Below are positions 21,750 through 29,186 of a stretch of 29,186 nt of DNA, one piece after another. The notes under the pieces are model-generated. The model was given only the letters and a program-made list of their open reading frames with translations, had not been told where the DNA came from and made no database searches. The first letter of the stretch is position 1, and each line of letters begins with the position of its first letter. This DNA is from CAVQGZ01 sp964356295 (lineage in GTDB: Bacteria > Actinomycetota > Actinomycetes > Jiangellales > Jiangellaceae): assembly GCA_964356295.1 (NCBI GenBank), contig CAYHHE010000028.1, forward strand, positions 1 to 29,186. The letters are read 5' to 3'. Both the position numbers and the translations under genes were made by a program.

Positions 21750-22910
21750 GTGGCAGGAGCCCGACCTGTCCCGCTGGCCCGCGAGGATCGCGGCCGCGGG
21801 GCTGGTCGGCGTTCTTGGGCCGACAACCTCAAGGTCGTGCTCGTCGCGTGCGTGATCGTCGCGCACGTGACGATGGCGTGGACCGGGGTGGGCAACTGGG
21901 TCTTCACCGAGACCCCGGTACGCGAGCCGCTCTGGACCCTGCTCGTCTTCGTCTCCGGTGTCGGCGCGCTGTTCGGCATGGCGCTGTTCTTCGCCGTCGC
22001 GGGCCTGTTCACCCCGCCGTCGCTGGCCCGCAAGGGCACCCGGCGGTTCCTCGTCGACCGCACGATCCGCCTCGGCATCCCGCTGCTGGTCTACCTCGCG
22101 GTGATGGCGCCGTTCATCGAGTACGTCGACCCCGGCAATGCCGGCTGGACCGGTGGCTTCTGGTCCTTCGCCGTGAACGAGGTGTGGTTCACCTGGCCGA
22201 TGCCGCCCACGTGGGGGCCGGCGTGGTTCCTCGCGGTGCTGCTGGTCTTCTCCTACGCCTACGCGGGGTGGCGGGCCTGGCGCCCGGCCGGTGAGGGCCG
22301 TCCGGTGCGTGGACGGGGCCTGCTGGCCGCCGGCGTCCTGCTGGCAGCGGCGGCGTTCGCCGTCCGCACCCAGGTGCCGCTGGGCACCGAGGTGGCGCGG
22401 CTCGCGCTGGGACAGGCGCCGGCTTGGGTCGCCGGCTTCAGCCTCGGCGTCCTGGCGGGGGAGTGCGGCTGGTTCGACCCGCTCGACGCGCGACTGGCCC
22501 GGCACGCCCGGCGCGTCGCCTGGGCCGGGGTCGCCGCTTTCGCCGTCGTGATAGGCGGAGCCATGGCCGCCGGCCTGCCCATCGAGGACTTCTACGGCGG
22601 CGCGAGCTGGCAGTCCGCGGTCGTCTGCTGCATCGAGGCGGCGCTGGTGCTGTCGATGCCGATCTGGCTGGTGGACGTGTTCCAGCGCCGGTTCGACCAC
22701 CAGGGACCCGTGCTACGGGGGGCAAGCAGGGCCGCGTTTGCTGCCTTCCTCGTCCACCAGGGGGTGCTCGTGGGTCTCGTGGTGGCCGCGCACGCGCTGC
22801 CGCTGCCGCCCGAGGTGGACTTCCTGGCCGTCGCTGTGCTCGGTGTGATGCTCTCGTTCGTGCTCGGCGGGCTCCTGGTGCGGGTCCCCGGGGTGTCCCG
22901 CGTGCTGTGA
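21750..22910 (+). CDS. Acyltransferase-3 family membrane protein
   Basis: A 386-residue integral membrane protein of the acyltransferase 3 (AT3/OafA-like) family. It has about ten hydrophobic helices. The first carries WADNLKVVLVACVIVAHVTM, with the conserved His of the family (IVAH). Others include GALFGMALFFAVAGLFTPPS then RTIRLGIPLLVYLAVMAPFI, where the conserved RxxR/RLGIPLL motif sits, and PMPPTWGPAWFLAVLLVFSY. AT3 proteins acylate sugars, lipids or secondary metabolites at the membrane. The GTG at 21750 was chosen because a GGGAGG site lies 7 nt upstream and the family begins shortly before WxDNLK; the frame is open further upstream, but that part is not protein-like. It stands alone and the acceptor is unknown. 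Confidence 0.85.
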   Translation: MAGARPVPLAREDRGRGAGRRSWADNLKVVLVACVIVAHVTMAWTGVGNWVFTETPVREPLWTLLVFVSGVGALFGMALFFAVAGLFTPPSLARKGTRRFLVDRTIRLGIPLLVYLAVMAPFIEYVDPGNAGWTGGFWSFAVNEVWFTWPMPPTWGPAWFLAVLLVFSYAYAGWRAWRPAGEGRPVRGRGLLAAGVLLAAAAFAVRTQVPLGTEVARLALGQAPAWVAGFSLGVLAGECGWFDPLDARLARHARRVAWAGVAAFAVVIGGAMAAGLPIEDFYGGASWQSAVVCCIEAALVLSMPIWLVDVFQRRFDHQGPVLRGASRAAFAAFLVHQGVLVGLVVAAHALPLPPEVDFLAVAVLGVMLSFVLGGLLVRVPGVSRVL

Positions 22911-23061
22911 CGGGTCGGCCGGTCCACGCGACATCCTTCCCCGACAGACTTCGTCCCTCGAAAGAGATGTCAAACACAACCTGCAGCAGACTCGTCCGCG
23001 TCTCGACGCTGAGACGTGGCGACCTGGCCAATCCCCAGCATGTGGGCCGTGCCCGCCGGAT

Positions 23062-23290
23062 GCGTCCTCAGCCGATGGTGACCTTCGGCTGCTGCGAACG
23101 TTCGAGCCGGTCCTGCGGCTCAGTCAGGGTGAGTACTTCGCTCCGGTATCCGTCCAGCGGTATGTCCGCCACTTGGCGCTCTGGACAGTGCGGGATGGCG
23201 AGACGGCCATCCTGCACTCGCCGGGCTCGTTCGACTTGACGACGCTCGCCCACGTGTGCGGTGCGACATCCGGCCTGGCAACGCTGCCGC
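23062..23290 (+). pseudogene. N-terminal fragment of an unknown protein
   Basis: In one plus-strand frame the sequence DGDLRLLRTFEPVLRLSQGE, then YFAPVSVQRYVRHLALWTVR, then ETAILHSPGSFDLTTLA, reads like the start of a large actinobacterial protein (pattern LLRxYEPVLRxxxGExFxPxxVxxYVxxxxLW). After about 23290 the frame loses protein character. No start codon with a ribosome site is present. I do not recognise a function. The rest of 22911-23335 shows nothing. Confidence 0.4.
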
Positions 23291-23335
23291 CCGCATGTCC
23301 TGCGGCGCATGCCGACGACCTCGGCCCGGGGCGAG

Positions 23336-24295
23336 TCAGGTGCGCGGGGCTGCTCGTCGGGTGGCGGGGGTCCGCAGGCGGCGCACGAGGCTGACCAGGA
23401 CGACCACGGCGGCGCCGACGAGCAGCCCCAGCACCGCCGAGGCGATCGTGTTCGTCGTCCAGGCGAGGAAGCCGCCCAGTGCTCCGGTGGCCTCGCGGAC
23501 CAGCTCCTCGAGGTGGTGGACCTGGTCGTAGAGCCACGACCAGCCGAGCTCGTCCAGCCCGCCGAGGATGATGTGGCCGCCCACCCAGAGCATCGCGACG
23601 ATGCCTAGGGTGGAAAGGAACGCCAGCACCTTGGGCATCGCCCGGACGAGCAGCAGGCCGACCCGCTGGCTGCGTGGGGACGGCCGTTCGGCCAGGTGCA
23701 GGCCGATGTCGTCCATCTTCACGATCAGCGCCACGACCCCATACACGACCGCGGTGATGATGAAGGCGACGACGACGAGCACGAGGGCCCGGGTGAGGAG
23801 GGGCTCCTCGGCCACCGAGTCGAGCGCGATGACCATGATCTCGGCCGACAGGATGAGGTCGGTGCGGATCGCGCCGCGCACCATGGATTCCTCGTCCTGC
23901 TGCCCCACCATCGCGGCGGGCACGTCGTGCGACTCGTGGTGGCTGATCTTCTCCCAGATCTTCTCGGCGCCCTCGTAGCAGAGGTAGGTGCCGCCGAGCA
24001 TGAGGATGGGGGTCAGCAGCTCGGGCAGGAACTGGCTGAGCAGCAGGATCACCGGCAGGATGATCAGCAACTTGTTCCGGATGGAGCCGCGGGCGATCCG
24101 GCGCACGATCGGCAACTCGCGGTCGGCAGCGAAGCCGTGGACGTAGCGGGGCGTCACCGCGGTGTCGTCGACGACGACTCCGGCGGCCTTCGCGCTGGCC
24201 TTCGCTGCTGCGGCCCCCACGTCGTCCACCGAGGCGGCGGCCATCTTCGCCAGCGCGGCGATGTCGTCGAGCAGGGCGGCCAGCCCACCGGACAC
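23336..24295 (-). CDS. DUF808 (YedI-like) inner-membrane protein
   Basis: A 319-residue membrane protein of the DUF808 family (E. coli YedI). It starts VSGGLAALLDDIAALAKMAA then SVDDVGAAAAKASAKAAGVV with VDDTAVTPRYVHGF, the family signature. About five to six helices follow, including KLLIILPVILLLSQFLPELL, LILSAEIMVIALDSV and VLAFLSTLGIVAMLWVGGHI. GGTYLCYEGAEKIWEKI is also conserved. The function of the family is unknown. The GTG at 24295 has a GAGGAGG ribosome site; the longer upstream frame lacks the signature. It is monocistronic and divergent from the GNAT relic. Confidence 0.9.
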   Translation of the reverse strand: MSGGLAALLDDIAALAKMAAASVDDVGAAAAKASAKAAGVVVDDTAVTPRYVHGFAADRELPIVRRIARGSIRNKLLIILPVILLLSQFLPELLTPILMLGGTYLCYEGAEKIWEKISHHESHDVPAAMVGQQDEESMVRGAIRTDLILSAEIMVIALDSVAEEPLLTRALVLVVVAFIITAVVYGVVALIVKMDDIGLHLAERPSPRSQRVGLLLVRAMPKVLAFLSTLGIVAMLWVGGHIILGGLDELGWSWLYDQVHHLEELVREATGALGGFLAWTTNTIASAVLGLLVGAAVVVLVSLVRRLRTPATRRAAPRT

Positions 24296-24392
24296 GGGCA
24301 GCCTCCTCGTTTGCGGTGTCGTCCCGCCGCGGGCGGCGGCGTCCTGGCCCACGCTAGCGGTGTCGTCCGTCGGTCGGAGCGGACGGCGTACC

Positions 24393-24408
24393 GGGGGCTG
24401 TCGCCCCC
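24393..24408. terminator. GGGGGC/GCCCCC hairpin
   Basis: GGGGGC-TGTC-GCCCCC, a perfect 6-bp stem with a 4-nt loop, lies about 100 bp upstream of the DUF808 start. Its role is unclear: a terminator of lost upstream transcription, or a 5' leader structure. Confidence 0.35.
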
Positions 24409-24411
24409 TGG

Positions 24412-24778
24412 GGTGATCCGGCCGATCCGGCGCTGCGCTTCCACGAGGACCTGGCCACGTTCCCCCGAGTCATCGACGAGACCTCAACGCGGGAGTGGGA
24501 GTTCCACCGGCGGGTTCCGGAGGAGTGGTTCGAGACGTTCGACCCGTATGGGTGGTTCGGCGACCCACACCGAGTGCTGGTCGCCGAGGTGGACGGTGAG
24601 GTGGTGAGTGTCCGCTTCGGCGTCCCCGACTGGACGCTGCTGCTGCGCCGGCTGGACGGCCGCTCCGACGCCCTGGCGCGACTGTGGTTCCTGCTCGCGT
24701 CCGGCGGGTGGCGAGGTCGGGCCTGGCGATCCTCGGTGTGTGGGAGCGGTTCCGCGGCCGGCACCTGGATCGGAGCCC
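24412..24778 (+). pseudogene. GNAT acetyltransferase-like relic
   Basis: One plus-strand frame reads PALRFHEDLATFPRVIDETS, EWEFHRRVPEEWFETFDPYG, RVLVAEVDGEVVSVRFGVPD and LARLWFLLASGG. Then a shift near 24705-24712 leads to GLAILGVWERFRGRHLDRSP in another frame. The strand VLVAEVDGEVVSVRFG and the acetyl-CoA loop-like FRGRHL (for RGRGI) suggest an N-acetyltransferase. There is no start codon with a ribosome site, and the C-terminal half is absent, cut by the VapBC module. Confidence 0.5.
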
Positions 24779-24780
24779 AG

Positions 24781-24795
24781 GTGTATGGTCTACAC
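24781..24795. promoter_or_regulatory. vapB operator and leaderless -10
   Basis: GTGTA-N5-TACAC, a perfect 5-bp-arm dyad, abuts the vapB ATG. Inside it TATGGT (24784-24789) lies 6 nt before the ATG, as a leaderless -10 box would. Binding by VapB would directly cover the transcription and translation start. Confidence 0.6.
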
Positions 24796-25014
24796 ATGAG
24801 CCGCACAAACATCGAGATCGACGACGACCTCGTCGCTCGGGCGATGGAGAAGTACGGCCTGCCCACCAAGCGATCCGCGGTCGAGCTCGCGCTGCAGAGA
24901 CTGGTGGGGCCGCCCTTGAGCGGTGCCGCGCTCGCCGACTTCTTGGACGACATCTCCGGCAGCGGCTGGATCGGCGACGAGTCCGCGTCCGGCGACGACG
25001 TTCGCGACACCTGA
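24796..25014 (+). CDS. vapB: VapB-family antitoxin
   Basis: A 72-residue antitoxin of the ribbon-helix-helix type found with actinobacterial VapC. The DNA-binding part is MSRTNIEIDDDLVARAMEKY followed by LPTKRSAVELALQRLVG. The C-terminal toxin-binding part is LADFLDDISGSGWIGDE, with the usual GxGWxGD motif. The ATG lies directly after a dyad operator; no ribosome site is seen, which suggests a leaderless start. The toxin gene begins 7 nt after its stop. Confidence 0.93.
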   Translation: MSRTNIEIDDDLVARAMEKYGLPTKRSAVELALQRLVGPPLSGAALADFLDDISGSGWIGDESASGDDVRDT

Positions 25015-25021
25015 TTGCGCC

Positions 25022-25414
25022 GTGCTCATCGTCGACTCCTCGGTGTGGATCGAGGACCTGCGCTCAGCGTCGGGTTCCTTCGCGGCCTTCACCGAGCTGA
25101 AGCGTCGCCAGGCCGATGCCCTCGCCATCACCGAACCGGTGATCATGGAGGTGCTTGCGGGAGCACGCCAGTACGACGCGGTTCGGGCGCGACTGAGCGC
25201 GCTGCCGGTGCGCGGTGTGGACCCGCTGCGCGACTACGAGGCGGCAGCGGCCCTGTACCGGTCTGCCCGCCGTCAGGGCAGCACCGTCCGACGCCTGAGC
25301 GACTGCTTGATCGCAGCCGTGGCGCTGCGGTGGGGAGACAGCGTCGTGCACCGCGACGAGGACTTCGCTGTGCTCGCCGAGGTCAGCGGCCTGTCCGTGG
25401 TCGACCTGCGCTGA
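25022..25414 (+). CDS. vapC: VapC PIN-domain ribonuclease toxin
   Basis: A 130-residue PIN-domain RNase. The catalytic acids are D5 in LIVDSSVWIE, E43 in IMEVLAGAR, D94 in RRLSDCLIAAVAL and D114 in HRDEDF. The VIMEVLAGARQYDAVRARLS stretch and LRDYEAAAALYRSARRQGST are typical of the actinobacterial MNT/VapC branch paired with RHH VapB. The GTG start lies 7 nt after vapB with no ribosome site, so translation is probably coupled. It is intact. It differs clearly from the VapC at 8.8 kb, so this is an independent module. Confidence 0.94.
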   Translation: MLIVDSSVWIEDLRSASGSFAAFTELKRRQADALAITEPVIMEVLAGARQYDAVRARLSALPVRGVDPLRDYEAAAALYRSARRQGSTVRRLSDCLIAAVALRWGDSVVHRDEDFAVLAEVSGLSVVDLR

Positions 25415-25774
25415 GGCGGCGCGGCGTCCGTGAACACACACAAAGGCTCAGACGGAACGGCGTGTCGTGACGCAACACGTGGGAGGAATCGGGCACGTCG
25501 GCGGACAATGTGTGTTCTTCGGTACGCGACGCCCTCAAGCGCGGGTGAGCAGAGCCAGCGGCCGGGGGACGATCGAGGCGTGGGCATGCTCGTCGGACCA
25601 CCCGGTCGGCGCCTGGTACAGCCCACCCAAGGGCTACCGCGGCCGGTTCGGCTCCACCTGCCGCCGCTGCTCGAGGAGCTAGGCCTCACCTCGAGCACAA
25701 CCCGTGCAACAACCGGGCCCACGCCCTACCGGGACCCGGCTCAGCCAGAGGGGAGCCCCCGGCCGCGCCCCGCC
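25415..25774. other. Gene-free stretch with nested inverted repeats
   Basis: No gene is convincing in these 360 bases. GAACACACA (25432-25440) and TGTGTGTTC (25509-25517) form a 9-bp inverted pair 68 nt apart. Inside, CGTGT (25461-25465) and ACACG (25475-25479) form a smaller hairpin. This could be a structured RNA or the ends of a very small miniature element. No terminal duplication is visible. Confidence 0.4.
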
Positions 25775-26772
25775 TCACAACCAGTGGCGCCGCCGGGCCC
25801 ACCAGAGGATGCCCAGCGACAGGGCAGACATCGCGGCCAGCACCAGCGCCAGGTGCCCCACCTGGGTGCTCTCGTTGACGATGAGGTTCATGCCGTACAC
25901 CGACGCGAGCGCGGTGATCGGCAGGGTGAAGGCCGCCACGACTGCGAGCCGTTCCGAGGCGACCGCCATCTTCGTCGAGCTCGTCGACTGGTACAGCTCG
26001 GTCACGCCTTGGATCGACTCCATCTCGCCCTCGGCCACCATGCCGATGCGGGTGGCCTCAGCGCACAGCCCCTCCACAAGTCGCCGTGCCTCGGGCGGTG
26101 CGTTGACGGCCGCCTCGGTAGCCCCGGCAAGGGTCTCGGCCGTGAGCCGCGCCATCGTTCGCAAAGACAGCAACGCCTGCCGCACCGAGAACAGCTCGGT
26201 GAGGTAGGCGACCGGCTCGTCGAGGTCATGCCCCTCCTCGGCCACCCTCATCTCGAGCCGCCCGACGACGCCGGCGAGCCGCTCGACGAGCCGGGCCTGG
26301 CTGCGCAGCAGCTCGGTGATCACGCCGTGCGCCGCCTCGAAGGGGTGGGTGGGCCGGTAGCGGCCTCTCTGCAGCCGTAGCCGCACGGCCTCGGTCTCAC
26401 GGAACGACAGCGCCCGATCGACCTTCGGGTTGAGCGGGCCGTGGACGGTGACGAGCAGGTGGTCGCGAAGGACCAGGTCGAGCTCGAGATGATGTGGCCG
26501 CCGGCACCCAGCTCAGGGGAGTGAAGCACCACCAGCACGTGGTCGGAGTAGGCGTAGGCCTTGGGCACGAAGTTGCGGTCGGTGCAGTGACGCAACGCCG
26601 CCGGATGCACGTGGGCCAACCGGTCCAGCGCGGCACTGATCTCGGGCTCGGAGGCCTCCCCGTCCACCCAGACAAAGCCGGGGCCGTCATAGCGACCCGC
26701 GTCGAGCATGGCCGACCATCGGTGGTCCGACACCGGCTGGATGCCCTCCGTGGTGACCTCGACGACCTGCAC
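25775..26772 (-). pseudogene. CorA-type Mg/Co transporter split by a frameshift
   Basis: A CorA-family divalent-cation channel read in two frames. The first half, from the GTG at 26772, reads MQVVEVTTEGIQPVSDHRWS, then VHPAALRHCTDRNFVPKAYA with YSDHVLVVLHSPELGAGGH. Near 26488-26494 the frame slips one position, and HLELDLVLRDHLLVTVHGPL continues in the other, then MARLTAETLAGATEAAVNAP and the membrane part. The hallmark GMN is in LASVYGMNL after TM1 (LAVVAAFTLPITALASV), with TM2 as LALVLAAMSALSLGILWWA. Joined, it is about 330 residues, full length. The slip lies at GATGAT on the plus strand. It is either a fresh mutation or a consensus error. Confidence 0.85.
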
Positions 26773-26796
26773 ATGCCCAGGGTGCCCTAGCGCCGA

Positions 26797-26823
26797 CCGC
26801 GCCCCGCCCGCGGGAGGGCGCGG
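26797..26823. terminator. GC-rich hairpin between corA and the KimA-like gene
   Basis: CCGCGCCC (26797-26804) pairs with GGGCGCGG (26816-26823) across 11 nt, which themselves contain the palindrome CCCGCGGG. It lies in the 216-bp gap between two genes on the same strand and is a likely terminator of the KimA-like transcript. No U-run is seen. Confidence 0.5.
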
Positions 26824-26988
26824 CTCAGCCTCGCTCGGCCAGCCCCTCCTGCTCGAGCTCAGCCTCTGCCGCCATGAGCGAAGCCGAGCGCCTTCGTGAT
26901 GTCGAGCGCTGACGAACGACGAGCGCAGGACCCCAGGGCTGCTCCGGTCACGACCCGCCGGGGGGCTGGGGCTCGGCGATGACGGGCG

Positions 26989-29013
26989 CTAGTCCGTGAG
27001 GCTGCGGCGCACTCGCTGCTCGGCGTTGGCGTCGGAAGAGGTCTCGCCGCGTCGGACGGCTCCGGCTGCGGTCGGCTCGGGCCGGTCGGCTTCGCGGGCG
27101 GAGGCCAGCATGTAGGGCACGGAGACGACCATCACGCCGGGGGTGAAGTGCAGCCGGGCCCGCAGCCGCAGCGCGCTCTGGTTGTGCAGGAACGCCTCCC
27201 ACCACTTGCCGACCACGTACTCGGGGATGAACACGGTCACGACGTCGCGGGGGCTGTGCCGGCGGATGGCCTTGATGTACTCCAGCAGGGGCCGGGTGAC
27301 CTCCCGGTAGGGCGAGTGCAGGATGCGCAGTGGCACCGGGATCTCCTCCCGGTCCCACTGCTCGGTGAGCGCGTCGACGTCGGCCTGGTCCACCGCCGCG
27401 GTGACGGCCTCGAGGGTGGACGGCCGGGTGGCCCGGGCGAACTGGACCGCCCGCAGGGTGGCCCGGTTGAGGCTGGAAACGAGGATGACCGCGTGCACCC
27501 GCGAGGGCAGCACCCGCGGGTCGCCCTCGCGCAGCCGCAGCTCCTCGCCGACCCGCTGGTAGTGCCGGTGGATGGCGTGCATGAGCAGGAACAGCAGCGG
27601 GATGGCCACCACCACGATCCAGGCCCCTCGGGCGAACTTGGTGACCAGCACGATGACCAGCACCGTCCCGGTCAGTCCCATCCCGAACGCGTTCACCCGG
27701 CGGGCCCATCGCAGCCGGCGGACCTCCTCGGGTCGACGCTCGACGGCTAGCCGCCGGGTCCAGTGCCGCACCATGCCCAGCTGGCTCATCGTGAACGAGA
27801 CGAACACCCCGATGATGTAGAGCTGGATCAGCGAGGTGACGCTCGCGTCGTACAGGTAGACCAGCAGCCCTGCCACGACCGCCAGAGAGAGGATGCCGTT
27901 GCTGAACGCCAGCCGGTCCCCGCGGGTGTGGAACTGGCGCGGCAGGTACCCGTCACGGGCCAGGATCGACCCCAGCACCGGGAACCCGTTGAACGCGGTG
28001 TTCGCGGCGAGCACCAGGATCAGCATCGTCGCTAGCGCCACGTACACCGCCGCCCACGATCCCTGACCCAGCACCGCCTCGGCGACCTGCACGATCACCG
28101 TCTTCTGCTGCGCCCCCTCCGGCAGGCCTAGCAACGCCTCGTTATCGTCGGTCACCTTCACCCCGGTGGAGACCGCAAGCCACGTGATCGCGCTGAACAT
28201 CGACATCGAGATGAGCCCCAGCAGCAGCAGCGTGGTCGCGGCGTTCCTCGACTTCGGCGGGCGGAAAGCCGGCACCCCATTTCCGATCGCCTCGACCCCG
28301 GTCAGGGCCGTCGTCCCCGAGGAGAACGCCCGCAGCACCAGGAACACCAGCGCCGTGCCTACGACCGCCCCGGTCGGCGCCTCGATCTCATACCCCGCAC
28401 TCTCGGCCTGCAAGGTGTCCCCGCGCAGGGTGCGGACCACACCAGTGAGCACCAGGCCGCCGATGCCGAGTACGAACCCGTAGGTCGGGATCGCGAACGC
28501 CGCTCCCGACTCCCGCACCCCGCGCAGGTTCATCGTCGTCAGCAGCGCGATGAGCGCCAACGCGGTCGCCACCCGGTGGTCGGAGAACCAGTCGTAGGTC
28601 GAGGCGAGGTTCGACACCGCCGCCGAGATCGACACCGCCACCGTCAGCACGTAGTCCACCAGCAGGGCGCCTGCCACCACCACCCCGGCGTTCGGGCCGA
28701 GGTTCTTCGACGTCACCTCGTAGTCCCCGCCCCCACTGGGATAGGCGTGCACGATCTGCCGGTAGGAGGCCACCACCGTGAAGAACACCAGCACCACCCC
28801 AGCGGCCACCCACGGGGCGAACTGGTAGAACGCGAAGCCCCCAAGGGCCAGCACCACCAGGATCTCCTGCGTGGCGTATGCGTTGGACGACAGCGCGTCA
28901 CTGGCGAACACCGGCAACGCCAACCGCTTCGGCAGCAGGGTCTCCCCCAGCTGCGCCGTCCGCAACGCGCGGCCTAGCACCACCCGCTTCGTGGAATCCA
29001 CAACCCGTGCCAC
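26989..29013 (-). CDS. KimA-like APC-superfamily potassium transporter
   Basis: A 674-residue transporter of the APC superfamily, close to Bacillus KimA (YdaO), a high-affinity K+/H+ symporter. The opening RALRTAQLGETLLPKRLALP then VFASDALSSNAYATQEILVV is the family signature. About 12 helices follow, with AYPSGGGDYEVTSKNLGPNA, FSSGTTALTGVEAIGNGVPA and AANTAFNGFPVLGSILARDG. After residue 480 comes a cytoplasmic Usp-like domain (HAVILVSSLNRATLRAVQFA, VPLRILHSPYREVTRPLLEY) that in KimA gates transport and responds to c-di-AMP. Two GTG starts are possible. I prefer 29013, because the family begins near there and TACCGT lies 6 nt upstream, as in a leaderless promoter; the other is 29091. No riboswitch is visible in the 95 bp to the window edge. 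Confidence 0.88.
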   Translation of the reverse strand: MARVVDSTKRVVLGRALRTAQLGETLLPKRLALPVFASDALSSNAYATQEILVVLALGGFAFYQFAPWVAAGVVLVFFTVVASYRQIVHAYPSGGGDYEVTSKNLGPNAGVVVAGALLVDYVLTVAVSISAAVSNLASTYDWFSDHRVATALALIALLTTMNLRGVRESGAAFAIPTYGFVLGIGGLVLTGVVRTLRGDTLQAESAGYEIEAPTGAVVGTALVFLVLRAFSSGTTALTGVEAIGNGVPAFRPPKSRNAATTLLLLGLISMSMFSAITWLAVSTGVKVTDDNEALLGLPEGAQQKTVIVQVAEAVLGQGSWAAVYVALATMLILVLAANTAFNGFPVLGSILARDGYLPRQFHTRGDRLAFSNGILSLAVVAGLLVYLYDASVTSLIQLYIIGVFVSFTMSQLGMVRHWTRRLAVERRPEEVRRLRWARRVNAFGMGLTGTVLVIVLVTKFARGAWIVVVAIPLLFLLMHAIHRHYQRVGEELRLREGDPRVLPSRVHAVILVSSLNRATLRAVQFARATRPSTLEAVTAAVDQADVDALTEQWDREEIPVPLRILHSPYREVTRPLLEYIKAIRRHSPRDVVTVFIPEYVVGKWWEAFLHNQSALRLRARLHFTPGVMVVSVPYMLASAREADRPEPTAAGAVRRGETSSDANAEQRVRRSLTD

Positions 29014-29186
29014 GGACGCACGGTACCGCCGAGACAGGCCGGCGCCCGCAGGTTCGGCACGGTGAGTGGACTGGCGGGAGGGGCGCCGCACCGTCTGGTG
29101 TGACGCCCCGTCCCCAGCGTTGGCGCGGCCTGTGGACGACCGCCTTCTCGGCCCCCGCCCCGGTCAGGGAGCGGACCTCGAGCTCG

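Noticed and set aside
21288..22700. Minus-strand gene of 470 codons opposite the acyltransferase
   Set aside because: Charged, repetitive composition complementary to a clear membrane protein; a shadow.
25430..26380. Plus-strand gene of 316 codons opposite corA
   Set aside because: It lies opposite the conserved CorA membrane part, with no domain of its own.
29014..29186. c-di-AMP (ydaO) riboswitch upstream of the KimA-like gene
   Set aside because: KimA genes can carry one, but I see no recognisable conserved ydaO core in the available upstream bases.
1..29186. CRISPR array
   Set aside because: No regularly spaced direct repeats and no cas-like genes were found.

Overview
The window is GC-rich DNA with GTG/TTG starts, 4-nt start/stop overlaps and several apparent leaderless promoters. 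This fits a chromosome of an actinomycete (Actinomycetota); nothing seen allows a genus call. It reads as a metabolic core set inside a plastic, partly decayed accessory zone.

Left part (1-6.1 kb): a DUF2278/lamin-tail protein; a tyrosine-integrase relic; an ECF sigma factor with its YCII partner (the sigma gene carries a frameshift); fragments of an alpha/beta hydrolase and of a membrane protein; then a TetR regulator divergent from a SRPBCC-plus-six-helix membrane protein, with a clear dyad operator between them.

Scar and toxin-antitoxin zone (6.1-10.7 kb): BrnT/BrnA, an actinobacterial protein of unknown function, an MscS channel relic, a Phd/VapC pair behind a perfect 28-bp palindrome, a 3'-half tRNA-Met remnant abutting an IS481-type transposase relic, YefM/YoeB, and a broken orphan ribbon-helix-helix antitoxin. 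This looks like repeated insertion and decay at a tRNA-type attachment site.

Metabolic core (10.8-21.2 kb): the minus strand carries an APC permease, a topaquinone copper amine oxidase and an amidase-signature hydrolase. The divergent plus strand carries a double-Usp protein, a beta-lactamase-fold serine hydrolase, an ATP-grasp ligase and a gamma-aminobutyraldehyde-type dehydrogenase. Permease, amine oxidase and aldehyde dehydrogenase form a plausible amine to aldehyde to acid route. The ATP-grasp ligase and the two amide-type hydrolases suggest an extra protect/deprotect or amide-scavenging step, analogous in logic to the gamma-glutamyl putrescine pathway but built from unrelated enzymes. 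This is the best candidate for something undescribed.

Right part (21.2-29.2 kb): further integrase-like relics, an acyltransferase-3 membrane protein, a DUF808 membrane protein, a GNAT relic, a VapBC module with an operator at its start codon, a frameshifted CorA-type transporter, and a KimA-like APC potassium transporter running to the right edge. Frameshifts recur in otherwise well-preserved genes (sigma factor, CorA) as well as in clear relics. Real decay and consensus error both need to be considered.
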